A stretch of DNA of 6,971 nt from an uncultured Legionella sp. (lineage in GTDB: Bacteria; Pseudomonadota; Gammaproteobacteria; Legionellales; Legionellaceae): positions 1 to 6,971 of the forward strand of contig CAISKC010000205.1 in the NCBI GenBank assembly GCA_903885895.1, in the 5' to 3' direction. This document shows positions 1 through 6,173 of this stretch, in pieces. The number at the start of each line of letters is the position of its first letter. Within the stretch, counting starts at the first letter, position 1. The notes under the pieces are model-generated. The model searched no databases. It had not been told where the DNA came from and was given only the letters and a program-made list of their open reading frames with translations. The position numbers were made by a program, and so were the translations under genes.

Positions 1-455
1 AACGCAACCAACACACTACATGCCCTAGAGTGAATCACCACATTCGGCAATTTTTGTCGAATTAAATCTTGGTATGCATGGGTAGCAATGGTTGTTTCAG
101 TCGCTAATACAGCGATCCGTTGGTTTCGCGTCGCAGCCACGGCTGCTGCTGCACCAGGCGCAACCACACCTATCACCGGTATTTCAGGCAAGCTTACCTG
201 CAAATGCTCTAAAGCTGCCGTCGTCGCTGTATTACAAGCGATCACCAACGCTTTGATTTGGCGCTGCACCAATAATTGCGCCATTTGCATTGCATACAGT
301 TTTACCGTATCACGCGATTTGGTGCCATACGGCAAGCGCGCCGTATCACCAAGATAAATAAATGATTCCGTAGGCAATGCTTGGCGTAAAGACCTTAAAA
401 CCGTCAGGCCACCCATACCAGAATCAAATACCCCAATCGCTAAATTTTTATTCAT
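1..455 (-). CDS. murI: Glutamate racemase MurI, 3' end cut by window edge
   Basis: MurI interconverts L- and D-glutamate in the cytoplasm without a cofactor, supplying D-Glu for the second step of UDP-MurNAc-pentapeptide synthesis. The 151 visible residues start at an ATG with an AAAGG ribosome-binding site a few bases upstream. They contain the family blocks in order: GVFDSGMGGLTVLR with catalytic-region Asp11, YLGDTARLPYG at about residues 34-44, ACNTAT with the first catalytic Cys74, then VIGVVAPGA, and ACSVLVA just before the edge, which corresponds to the ACPLFVPLVE region of known racemases. The second catalytic Cys (GCTHYP block) would lie beyond the edge; the family is normally about 265-290 residues, so a little over half is present. 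It lies downstream of the three-gene cluster but is separated from it by 133 bp holding a palindromic repeat. I see no good promoter of its own. Confidence 0.96.
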   Translation of the reverse strand, partial: MNKNLAIGVFDSGMGGLTVLRSLRQALPTESFIYLGDTARLPYGTKSRDTVKLYAMQMAQLLVQRQIKALVIACNTATTAALEHLQVSLPEIPVIGVVAPGAAAAVAATRNQRIAVLATETTIATHAYQDLIRQKLPNVVIHSRACSVLVA

Positions 456-488
456 ATATAACCTTTTTTTGTGTCATCCTCTTTTTAT

Positions 489-570
489 CACCCCTCATCC
501 CTGATGTATCCCCTCATCCGCCCTTCGGGCACCTTCTCCCCTTGAGGGGAGAGGGCTAGGGTGAGGGGTG
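489..570. repeat. REP/MITE-like palindromic intergenic element
   Basis: The outer arms CACCCCTCATCC (489-500) and GGGTGAGGGGTG (559-570) are inverted and match at 11 of 12 positions. Inside are two perfect hairpins: GCCC-TTC-GGGC (520-530), and TCTCCCC-TTGA-GGGGAGA (535-552) with 7-bp arms. CCCCTCATCC also occurs twice in direct orientation (491-500 and 510-519). A folded single strand would form a cloverleaf-like structure. The motif mix CCCTCTCCCC/GGGGAGAGGG plus GCCCTTCGGGC resembles extragenic palindromic repeats found in many copies in various proteobacteria; that resemblance is from memory. It lies between the stop of the 589-1782 gene and the start of murI, where it could stabilise the upstream mRNA 3' end or attenuate read-through. 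Confidence 0.75.
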
Positions 571-588
571 ATTTTACACACATTCCAA

Positions 589-1782
589 TCACGGTTGCCG
601 AGGTCGAATAGCAGGTTCATCGGCCAAAAGCGATTTTCCTTTTATTTCTCTAACTTTCTCTTTTAAATCATCTTGTGCATGATGGCTACCTATCACTCCA
701 TTAATAGTTACTTGGAGCTTATTAGATTCCGATAAGCTTTTCCTCGTCGATCCCAGCCAATCAGTCCATCCTGGTACATCTACAGTAAGGTTTTCTAATT
801 TTAACACAAGTCCTGCTTGTTTGGCTTCTACCAATAAGGCGGCGACCACTAATTTGACTTGGGGCAAGTAGTCTTTTGACCCTCGCAGATACATTTTTTT
901 CTCTGGATGCATGGTCCGATCCAACAATAATAAATGCGCTGTTTTGATAGCAGCTAGCGCTTTATCTTGATCACTCACAGAATGGGGTGTCTTATCGAAC
1001 ACTCTTCCTGTATGGTCTTGCTCAATCAGGATTTTACTACCAGGTTTTGTATAACGGACCACTTCTCCCTTTTTTAAAACAGCCCCATACGCCACGCTAT
1101 ACCCTTCCAAACCAGAACCTTCAGCTTGCGTAGCCACTCGACGTATAATTTCCCCGTGAAACCCGTAAATATCTTGCTGTTCAACAATAACGGAAGCAAT
1201 ATTTAACCAATATCCAGGAAATTGTTCAGGATGTGCAACGTCATAAATGCTGGCCATGCGATGGAACAGTCCAATACGTTGCTTATTTTTCAAGATCTGC
1301 GTATGAATATCTTTTATGATATCTTCAGCTTGTATTATTTTTTTATAATTCGCTTTGTCTGCATCATCCCACGCATCTCCTCGTACCACTTTATCATTCA
1401 ATGCGGTCCATAATGGTGCTATTTTATTATTTTGCACAGTAATTTCCGTGCGTCTTGTTTCATCATCACGCTGTAAACTAGCCATCATGACTTGAGCGGT
1501 TTCAAGCTTGGTCACAATCTCTTGCGCATGCTCATATTCCCACGTTGAATGATTAAATTTGCTTTTATCTGCTTGAGATGGCCGTATTTTGTGTTTAAAG
1601 GTACGTTCTATTCTTGCATGAGCATTGCGTACAGCTGTCAAGCTTGCTTTTGCAGCTTGCATTTTAGTATCTAAATCTATATTCGCTGCCGTCAGTGCTG
1701 CGGCACGCGTAGCCATCTCAGCATCAATCGCTTGTGTCCAATCAGCAATAACACGGTGAACCACATCCAACTTATCCCGCAT
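589..1782 (-). CDS. Unrecognised helix-rich 397-aa protein, coupled to DUF1704 gene
   Basis: I do not recognise this protein. From ATG 1782 it has 397 residues and no signal peptide or membrane segment. The N-terminal half (about residues 1-170) is charged and Ala/Lys/Glu/Gln-rich and looks helical, probably with coiled-coil stretches. The C-terminal half is mixed: a block with LRGSKDY then AALLVEAKQAG (about residues 300-330), and an Arg/Pro-rich end. Start choice: ATG 1782 has AGGA 8 nt upstream (plus-strand 1791-1794), overlapping the TAG of the upstream gene (1793-1795). ATG 1791, one base after that stop, would add three residues but lacks a usable ribosome-binding site. A further in-frame TTG at 1839 lies inside the upstream gene. 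The tight junction implies translational coupling and perhaps a shared function or complex with the DUF1704 protein. An effector-like role is possible but is inference. Confidence 0.85.
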   Translation of the reverse strand: MRDKLDVVHRVIADWTQAIDAEMATRAAALTAANIDLDTKMQAAKASLTAVRNAHARIERTFKHKIRPSQADKSKFNHSTWEYEHAQEIVTKLETAQVMMASLQRDDETRRTEITVQNNKIAPLWTALNDKVVRGDAWDDADKANYKKIIQAEDIIKDIHTQILKNKQRIGLFHRMASIYDVAHPEQFPGYWLNIASVIVEQQDIYGFHGEIIRRVATQAEGSGLEGYSVAYGAVLKKGEVVRYTKPGSKILIEQDHTGRVFDKTPHSVSDQDKALAAIKTAHLLLLDRTMHPEKKMYLRGSKDYLPQVKLVVAALLVEAKQAGLVLKLENLTVDVPGWTDWLGSTRKSLSESNKLQVTINGVIGSHHAQDDLKEKVREIKGKSLLADEPAIRPRQP

Positions 1783-1790
1783 ATCTGTCA

Positions 1791-1794
1791 TCCT
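1791..1794 (-). promoter_or_regulatory. Ribosome-binding site AGGA overlapping upstream stop codon
   Basis: Read on the minus strand, TAGGATGACAGATATG places AGGA 8 nt before ATG 1782. The AGGA shares bases with the TAG stop of the DUF1704 gene. This decides the start at 1782 over ATG 1791 and indicates stop-start translational coupling. Confidence 0.5.
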
Positions 1795-3076
1795 ATGCCA
1801 ATAAAAACCTAAAATTACGTTGAATTTCTGAGAAATCAAATTGATCTAAATATAAAGAAAATCCTAACCAAACACTCAAAGCCGCCAAATCTCGAAATTG
1901 ATTTGGCAAATAGCGCGGCTCGGCCAGCAAACCTTCAGCTTTCAATTCTAACAATAATGGCACATCGTCCAACGAGAGCTTGCCAGAAAATAGAATCGGC
2001 ACCACATCAATACGACGTTCACTGATGGCATAACATAGGAAGTTATACAATAATACAAAGCCTTTGGCATAAGCCAAATCCTTAGTAAAAGGTCCCCCAT
2101 TTGGAACACTACCTCGAAACACTCGCACACACTGCTTATAAGCATCGTCTTCAGACAAACCACAGTCCGTAAAATATCGGAAAATATCCATAAAATCAGC
2201 GCCCTGCATGACTTTATCAATCGCAATCACGCGATTGGTAATTTTACGCATGCGCGCTGGATAGGAAGCAAAAGCCACTACTTCCGTCATCACGGCCAGC
2301 CCTTCCTGTACCACTGAACACGATGGCGCACCTTTCGACAAAAAATAACAATAGGGTTGTAATTTTCCATTGATCGTCGTCCCCAGATGAACCCAACCCT
2401 CATGGATCTCTAGATACTTCAATTCTCGTTCGGTAAATTTAACTTTATTGCTCAATTTAATTTTATCAAACCCAGCCGAAGCATCCGCCAGCATGCTGTC
2501 GTTGATGAGCACTTTGATATCATCTTGAGTAAAAAATTCATTTAAACGCGATTGCAGCAACTTTTTAGCTTCGATTGGCGTGTATTTGGGGATATCTAGG
2601 TCAGATACTAATTGCACGTCTAGTGTGGTCAATAAATCAAATAAAACACTACCCATCTCTGACAAACGCGGACCGCCCACATAAAAGACATCATCGGGAC
2701 TGCCATACAGTTCCTTAGATAACTCGACGAAAGCCGGAGTACCACGAGCCTCTAACATTCTGACAGCACGCATATACTCATAGCATTGACGCTTAATAAG
2801 ACGCGTTACAGGAGAATACTCCCCCATTTGATTATAGGCATCCCGTAAAATAGCGCGAAACTCTTCAATTTTATCATTCACATCGAAGGGCAGCGGTCGT
2901 TTTTGATAATAATGCGTATCCACATTGGGAAGTCGTTTGGTTTTATGGCGAAAAAACTCGCGTTTGACCTTATCGTCCCATTTTACTTGGTCTAAAATAC
3001 GAATGGGGCGCTGCGCGTCTACAATGCGCTTCGACAATGCCCTAATGATCGAACCTTCCTCTGTTTTGATCGTCAT
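1793..3076 (-). CDS. DUF1704/QEGLA-family metallopeptidase-like protein (MATCAP-related)
   Basis: The 427-residue product matches the DUF1704 family, known as flavohemoglobin expression-modulating QEGLA motif proteins and related to the eukaryotic tubulin tyrosine carboxypeptidase MATCAP. Seen directly: HEGWVH at about 225-230 fits the HExxxH zinc and catalytic signature (family form HEIGTH). VVQEGLAVMTEV follows with the QEGLA Glu at about 258, the expected third zinc ligand. RVFRG at about 319-323 and PFTKDLAYAKG at about 329-339 are the conserved C-terminal blocks. No signal peptide or membrane segment is visible, so it is probably cytosolic. Family activity suggests a zinc carboxypeptidase, but the substrate of the bacterial members is unknown. 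Start: ATG 3076 lies 13 nt after the zapD stop with GAGG 11 nt upstream; an in-frame TTG at 3115 would overlap zapD by 26 nt and is less likely. It is cotranscribed with zapD and coupled to the next gene. Confidence 0.88.
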   Translation of the reverse strand: MTIKTEEGSIIRALSKRIVDAQRPIRILDQVKWDDKVKREFFRHKTKRLPNVDTHYYQKRPLPFDVNDKIEEFRAILRDAYNQMGEYSPVTRLIKRQCYEYMRAVRMLEARGTPAFVELSKELYGSPDDVFYVGGPRLSEMGSVLFDLLTTLDVQLVSDLDIPKYTPIEAKKLLQSRLNEFFTQDDIKVLINDSMLADASAGFDKIKLSNKVKFTERELKYLEIHEGWVHLGTTINGKLQPYCYFLSKGAPSCSVVQEGLAVMTEVVAFASYPARMRKITNRVIAIDKVMQGADFMDIFRYFTDCGLSEDDAYKQCVRVFRGSVPNGGPFTKDLAYAKGFVLLYNFLCYAISERRIDVVPILFSGKLSLDDVPLLLELKAEGLLAEPRYLPNQFRDLAALSVWLGFSLYLDQFDFSEIQRNFRFLLA

Positions 3077-3089
3077 AAGGCTAGCTACC

Positions 3090-3839
3090 TCATAGTTGAC
3101 AAACCGCCAAATCAATCATTGCATGCTGTATATCCCGTACTTCTTGCATAGAATAAGCATCGCATAAACGAATGCTCAAACCATGATGACCAATCTGAAT
3201 CTTTGGCACAATATTATCTTCGCGTAACATACGTAACAAAATCAATTGATGCTCAGCCCGGGTTGGTAAAGAGCATTGATAGAAGCCATTAATAAGCTCA
3301 ATCTGTCCAAAATGTGCCGTATCGCGCAATAAAGCCAAATAAATCGTAACCGTATCTCGCAATACTTGTAATTGCTGCACCCAATGCAATATATGTTCTT
3401 GCCGTATCTGAGTAGGATTTTCTAACCAAAACAATAATTGTGGCGCATGCAGCTCACAATCACTAGGATGTGCCGTTTGAGCCTGTCGAATAGATTGCAA
3501 AAACGGATCTTGATGAATGGTATCTCCAAATCGACCCGCAATATGGCTTAACATTTGTACTTGAATAAACAAACGTGCATAACTCGCATCCGAAATTTGA
3601 GTTTGTGATTTGTTGACAGCATGCTCAATACGCATTAACTCTTTGACAAAACGACTTTTTAATTCCGGTTTTTCGACTAATTTGATGATTTCTATAATGT
3701 TTTTCAAGGCATAATGATGAATAATAGGGCTTGCAGCATGACAAGATTGCTCAATAGCTAAAAATAGACGTTCTAAACGTAAAGCTATCTTCGATAGCGA
3801 ATTAACCGCCAATTGGTAAACAATCTGATTTTCACTCAT
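3090..3839 (-). CDS. zapD: Cell division protein ZapD
   Basis: ZapD (DUF1342, formerly YacF) binds the FtsZ C-terminal tail in the cytoplasm and cross-links FtsZ protofilaments at the division ring. The 249 residues match the usual length (E. coli 247). Family blocks are visible: an all-helical N-terminal half; PQLLFWLENPTQIRQEHILHW at about 133-153, matching the E. coli PTLHIWLHLP region; LRDTVTIYLALLRDTAHF; the signature INGFYQ at 183-188; and the C-terminal strand segment VPKIQIGHHGLSIRL at about 211-225. Start is ATG 3839; the ribosome-binding site is weak, and the perfect palindrome TGTGAGCTCACA sits 5 nt upstream. In E. coli zapD lies between coaE and yacG, but neither is next to it here. 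The next gene follows after 13 nt, so zapD appears to head the cluster. No convincing promoter is seen in 3840-3939. Confidence 0.93.
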   Translation of the reverse strand: MSENQIVYQLAVNSLSKIALRLERLFLAIEQSCHAASPIIHHYALKNIIEIIKLVEKPELKSRFVKELMRIEHAVNKSQTQISDASYARLFIQVQMLSHIAGRFGDTIHQDPFLQSIRQAQTAHPSDCELHAPQLLFWLENPTQIRQEHILHWVQQLQVLRDTVTIYLALLRDTAHFGQIELINGFYQCSLPTRAEHQLILLRMLREDNIVPKIQIGHHGLSIRLCDAYSMQEVRDIQHAMIDLAVCQL

Positions 3840-3844
3840 GACAA

Positions 3845-3856
3845 TGTGAGCTCACA
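3845..3856. promoter_or_regulatory. Perfect 12-bp palindrome in zapD leader
   Basis: TGTGAGCTCACA reads the same on both strands and lies 5 nt upstream of the zapD ATG, where the ribosome-binding site should be. It could be an operator or an element limiting ribosome access. Its half-sites resemble CRP half-sites, but the spacing is 2 rather than 6 bases. Confidence 0.3.
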
Positions 3857-3939
3857 GCCATTTCTCTTAAGATTAGCATATCTGAGCATTCTTTCCCATG
3901 CTTAAATAAGGCGACAACATGCCTACCAACATCACCCAT

Positions 3940-6021
3940 TTAATATCGGCGTCGCAATTCAGATTGGTCCGCTACTGAACTTGACTTACTCTCACACTGA
4001 CTCACAGCAAACATACTCGCCGTTAGCAATGCAGAGGTCGCAGCTAAAAGCGTGGCCGTTACCGCAACCTCAGTTGCTGTGACTCCGAACACCGTAGTGA
4101 TACCTAATGCCGCAGCAGCGGGTGGACAGGTTAATACCGCTATCACCGCGCATACACCGCCAAAAGCGAGCAAGCACTGCATCCCTCGTAGCCAAAAATA
4201 CGCATTCCATGATGACGCAGCTGGCTGAAGAGCACCGTCATTTGACAACCAAAAAGGAATTCGCTCAATTGGGATAACCTTAGCACGCGGTTCTCTGAGC
4301 GGCGATGCAACACCTGGCATCGGAGGAAAAAGGAGTTTACCCCTACACGAAGTATTCGGGGTGCTACTCTGTTTAGATACTCCAGTAAAAGACACGTGTT
4401 TTCCCGATCGCCCTCCAGTAGGTATTTCGTCCTGTAAATACTGGGGGGTATACTGACGGTTTAGGATAGGGGATATAGAACTCGGAAAATCATGAGAACT
4501 ATATTCCAACCAGCTTTCATTCCTCCCTCCAGACAGTCGGTTCACAACAAAATCTCTTGACCCAGGATAAACATCCCGAATACTACATGTATCCCCACTG
4601 TGCGGCGAACTGGCGTATCCCTGTTCATCCTCCAGCGCACGCGGCGGGCTACTTAATATAGAAGAGGAAGCAAAACCGTGGTCCACGGATGTAGTACCTG
4701 CCCTAAAAGATTCATTAAACGCACGTCCCACAAGCGCACCTTCTGCCATAGCTTCAAAACGTGGATCACTTGTCAATAACTCCACAAATTCTGATGACAG
4801 TTCACGCGCTATCTCAGGTTTATTGCATATCGCATACAAATGATCAGAAAAGCCGTGATCAAATACGATATATTGCGCATATTCATTCGCCATACTTTGC
4901 AAAGCAGAAATTTTATTGGCACGAAGTGACCATACCTCATGTCCTCTATGTGCATGCGAACGAATTTGTGGTACAGGTGGCGTCAGTAAGGTTAATGCAA
5001 TTTGATATTGGTCTGATGTAAAGCTTTGTTTACTAGCATCATGATATGTAATAGAAGTTGAATCATGCCGGCGCAACAAACTATAAAGTCCTTGATCATA
5101 CTCGATGCCCTCAAGATCTGAGAGCTCTGCAATCAGTGCAGTTGCACTTACTGTGAGCGGGCCTAAGAACCCTTGCGCAAACCGTGGGAAAACCCACAGC
5201 CGGTTATAAAGAAACTTTTCAATCTGGGCTGTCGTCAAATCAAAGTCCGAGAAGAACTCACTGCAATCTTCGTCAAAGTTTTGTTGTGCGTGGTAAACCC
5301 CGCCAACATGCAAACGCAACAACTCAAGACCCATCTTTGTCACTTCCAGAGAATCTTGCCGAAACAGCTCTCCTACCATTTGCAGATGTGTATCCGAATT
5401 TTGTGCGTAATTCGTACGATCCATTGCATCCGCAGTTCTTTCCCAATGCCCCCCTACACCAGCACCTTCCACGCCACCTTGATGAAACATTTCTACGATG
5501 GGACGTCCTTCATACATAACTAAATCATCACCATCAGGAAAAGATCGACTTTGCCCATCTTTATGGTAATTCAGTTTCAAACCAAAATGACCAGCTAAGC
5601 CCGCAAAAACTTCGTCTGGAGCAAGTGAATCGTAACGACCATTGCTCTGCAACTCTGTCGTATTCTCAACATGCTTGTGAAACTCTTCTAAACCAAACCC
5701 ATAAGTGACCATCAAGCCTTCACTGTTAGAAAGCATGATCGCTGCCATCACTTTCCGCAACACCGGCCCTAAAAGAAGTTGTCTATCAAATTCATTATAA
5801 CTCCCTAACAAATCATGAAACGCTTGCCAAGAAAAAGACGCCTCATCTCTCCGATAAAAAGCTGCAAATTGTGTTTTCAAAACCTCATAGGCTGGTTTGA
5901 AAGTAACGGGAAAATCAGCCTCATTTTCAGCAAGCAACTGAATATCTGCACGTAATTCCGGGGTTAAAAGGTGAAGGGAGCAATTATTCAATGCTGCAGA
6001 TATCGTTGGATGATTGGGCAT
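3940..6021 (-). CDS. OTU-like cysteine protease candidate with C-terminal membrane hairpin; putative effector
   Basis: The 693-residue product has no confident named family. The N-terminal ~200 residues carry OTU-deubiquitinase-like features in the expected order: LNNCSLH with candidate nucleophile Cys14, LLGPVLRKVM at about 84-93, PDEVFAGLAGHFGLKLNYH at about 135-153 (like the OTU helix before the last strands), and GGHWERT with candidate catalytic His192. The middle (200-440) is soluble and unrecognised. Residues about 440-590 are Ser/Pro/Gly-rich and likely disordered. Residues about 605-675 hold two or three hydrophobic segments, predicting a membrane hairpin before a short polar tail ending RRRY. 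No signal peptide is visible. Start ATG 6021 has AAGG 8 nt upstream; an in-frame TTG at 6027 is less likely. It has its own promoter and follows a terminator, so it is a single-gene unit. The architecture suggests a Dot/Icm-type effector; that function is inference. Confidence 0.85.
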   Translation of the reverse strand: MPNHPTISAALNNCSLHLLTPELRADIQLLAENEADFPVTFKPAYEVLKTQFAAFYRRDEASFSWQAFHDLLGSYNEFDRQLLLGPVLRKVMAAIMLSNSEGLMVTYGFGLEEFHKHVENTTELQSNGRYDSLAPDEVFAGLAGHFGLKLNYHKDGQSRSFPDGDDLVMYEGRPIVEMFHQGGVEGAGVGGHWERTADAMDRTNYAQNSDTHLQMVGELFRQDSLEVTKMGLELLRLHVGGVYHAQQNFDEDCSEFFSDFDLTTAQIEKFLYNRLWVFPRFAQGFLGPLTVSATALIAELSDLEGIEYDQGLYSLLRRHDSTSITYHDASKQSFTSDQYQIALTLLTPPVPQIRSHAHRGHEVWSLRANKISALQSMANEYAQYIVFDHGFSDHLYAICNKPEIARELSSEFVELLTSDPRFEAMAEGALVGRAFNESFRAGTTSVDHGFASSSILSSPPRALEDEQGYASSPHSGDTCSIRDVYPGSRDFVVNRLSGGRNESWLEYSSHDFPSSISPILNRQYTPQYLQDEIPTGGRSGKHVSFTGVSKQSSTPNTSCRGKLLFPPMPGVASPLREPRAKVIPIERIPFWLSNDGALQPAASSWNAYFWLRGMQCLLAFGGVCAVIAVLTCPPAAAALGITTVFGVTATEVAVTATLLAATSALLTASMFAVSQCESKSSSVADQSELRRRY

Positions 6022-6024
6022 AAA

Positions 6025-6034
6025 CAAGGCCTTG
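6025..6034. promoter_or_regulatory. Palindrome containing the ribosome-binding site of the OTU-like gene
   Basis: CAAGGCCTTG is a perfect 10-bp palindrome 3 nt before ATG 6021. It contains AAGG, the best ribosome-binding site, 8 nt from the start codon. Confidence 0.35.
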
Positions 6035-6054
6035 CAATAGGATATATTGAGCGC

Positions 6055-6083
6055 ATTTTAACAGAACTTGTATAAGGCAACAA
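6055..6083 (-). promoter_or_regulatory. Putative sigma70-type promoter of the OTU-like gene
   Basis: On the minus strand TTGTTG (6078-6083) and TAAAAT (6055-6060) are separated by exactly 17 bp. The -10 matches the consensus at 5 of 6 positions; the -35 matches only in TTG, which suggests activator dependence. Predicted transcription start is near 6048, giving a leader of about 27 nt. Confidence 0.45.
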
Positions 6084-6112
6084 TCATATCGAAGTGATTG
6101 TTTATTAAACAA
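6081..6112. promoter_or_regulatory. Two overlapping dyads upstream of the OTU-like gene promoter
   Basis: CAATCA-N8-TGATTG (6081-6100) overlaps the -35 box, and TTGTTTATTAAACAA (6098-6112), a perfect 7-bp-arm palindrome around one base, adjoins it. Their centres fall at roughly -42 and -57 from the predicted start, typical positions for regulator binding. No specific regulator is recognised. Confidence 0.35.
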
Positions 6113-6126
6113 AATGAGCGATGGAT

Positions 6127-6167
6127 TATGAAAACCCTGATTGAACAACGCAATCAGGGTTTTCATA
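6127..6167. terminator. Perfect 17-bp stem-loop, bidirectional intrinsic terminator
   Basis: The arms 6127-6143 (TATGAAAACCCTGATTG) and 6151-6167 are perfect inverted repeats around the 7-nt loop AACAACG. The GC-bearing CCCTGATTG/CAATCAGGG stem is flanked by AAAA and TTTT on either strand. It begins 6 bp past the stop of the L,D-transpeptidase gene and insulates it from the OTU-like gene downstream. Confidence 0.85.
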
Positions 6168-6173
6168 GCGCAG

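Noticed and set aside
88..357. 89-codon plus-strand ORF
   Set aside because: Antisense to conserved murI coding sequence; Ala-rich composition mirrors murI codons.
377..559. 60-codon plus-strand ORF over the murI start and palindromic repeat
   Set aside because: Antisense to murI in part, and otherwise a translation of the repeat element.
1948..2226. 92-codon minus-strand ORF inside the DUF1704 gene
   Set aside because: Alternative frame of the conserved C-terminal region of DUF1704.
3845..3856. CRP (cAMP receptor protein) site
   Set aside because: Half-sites TGTGA and TCACA are present but separated by 2 bp instead of the 6 bp CRP needs.
5173..5523. Two overlapping plus-strand ORFs of 111 and 116 codons
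   Set aside because: They lie antisense within the OTU-like gene in two frames, lack family motifs and ribosome-binding sites, and are explained as chance open frames.
6095..6115. PmrA-type box upstream of the effector-like gene
   Set aside because: TTTAATAAA on the minus strand matches only part of one half-site of the Legionella PmrA motif as I recall it, with no second half and the wrong distance from the -10.
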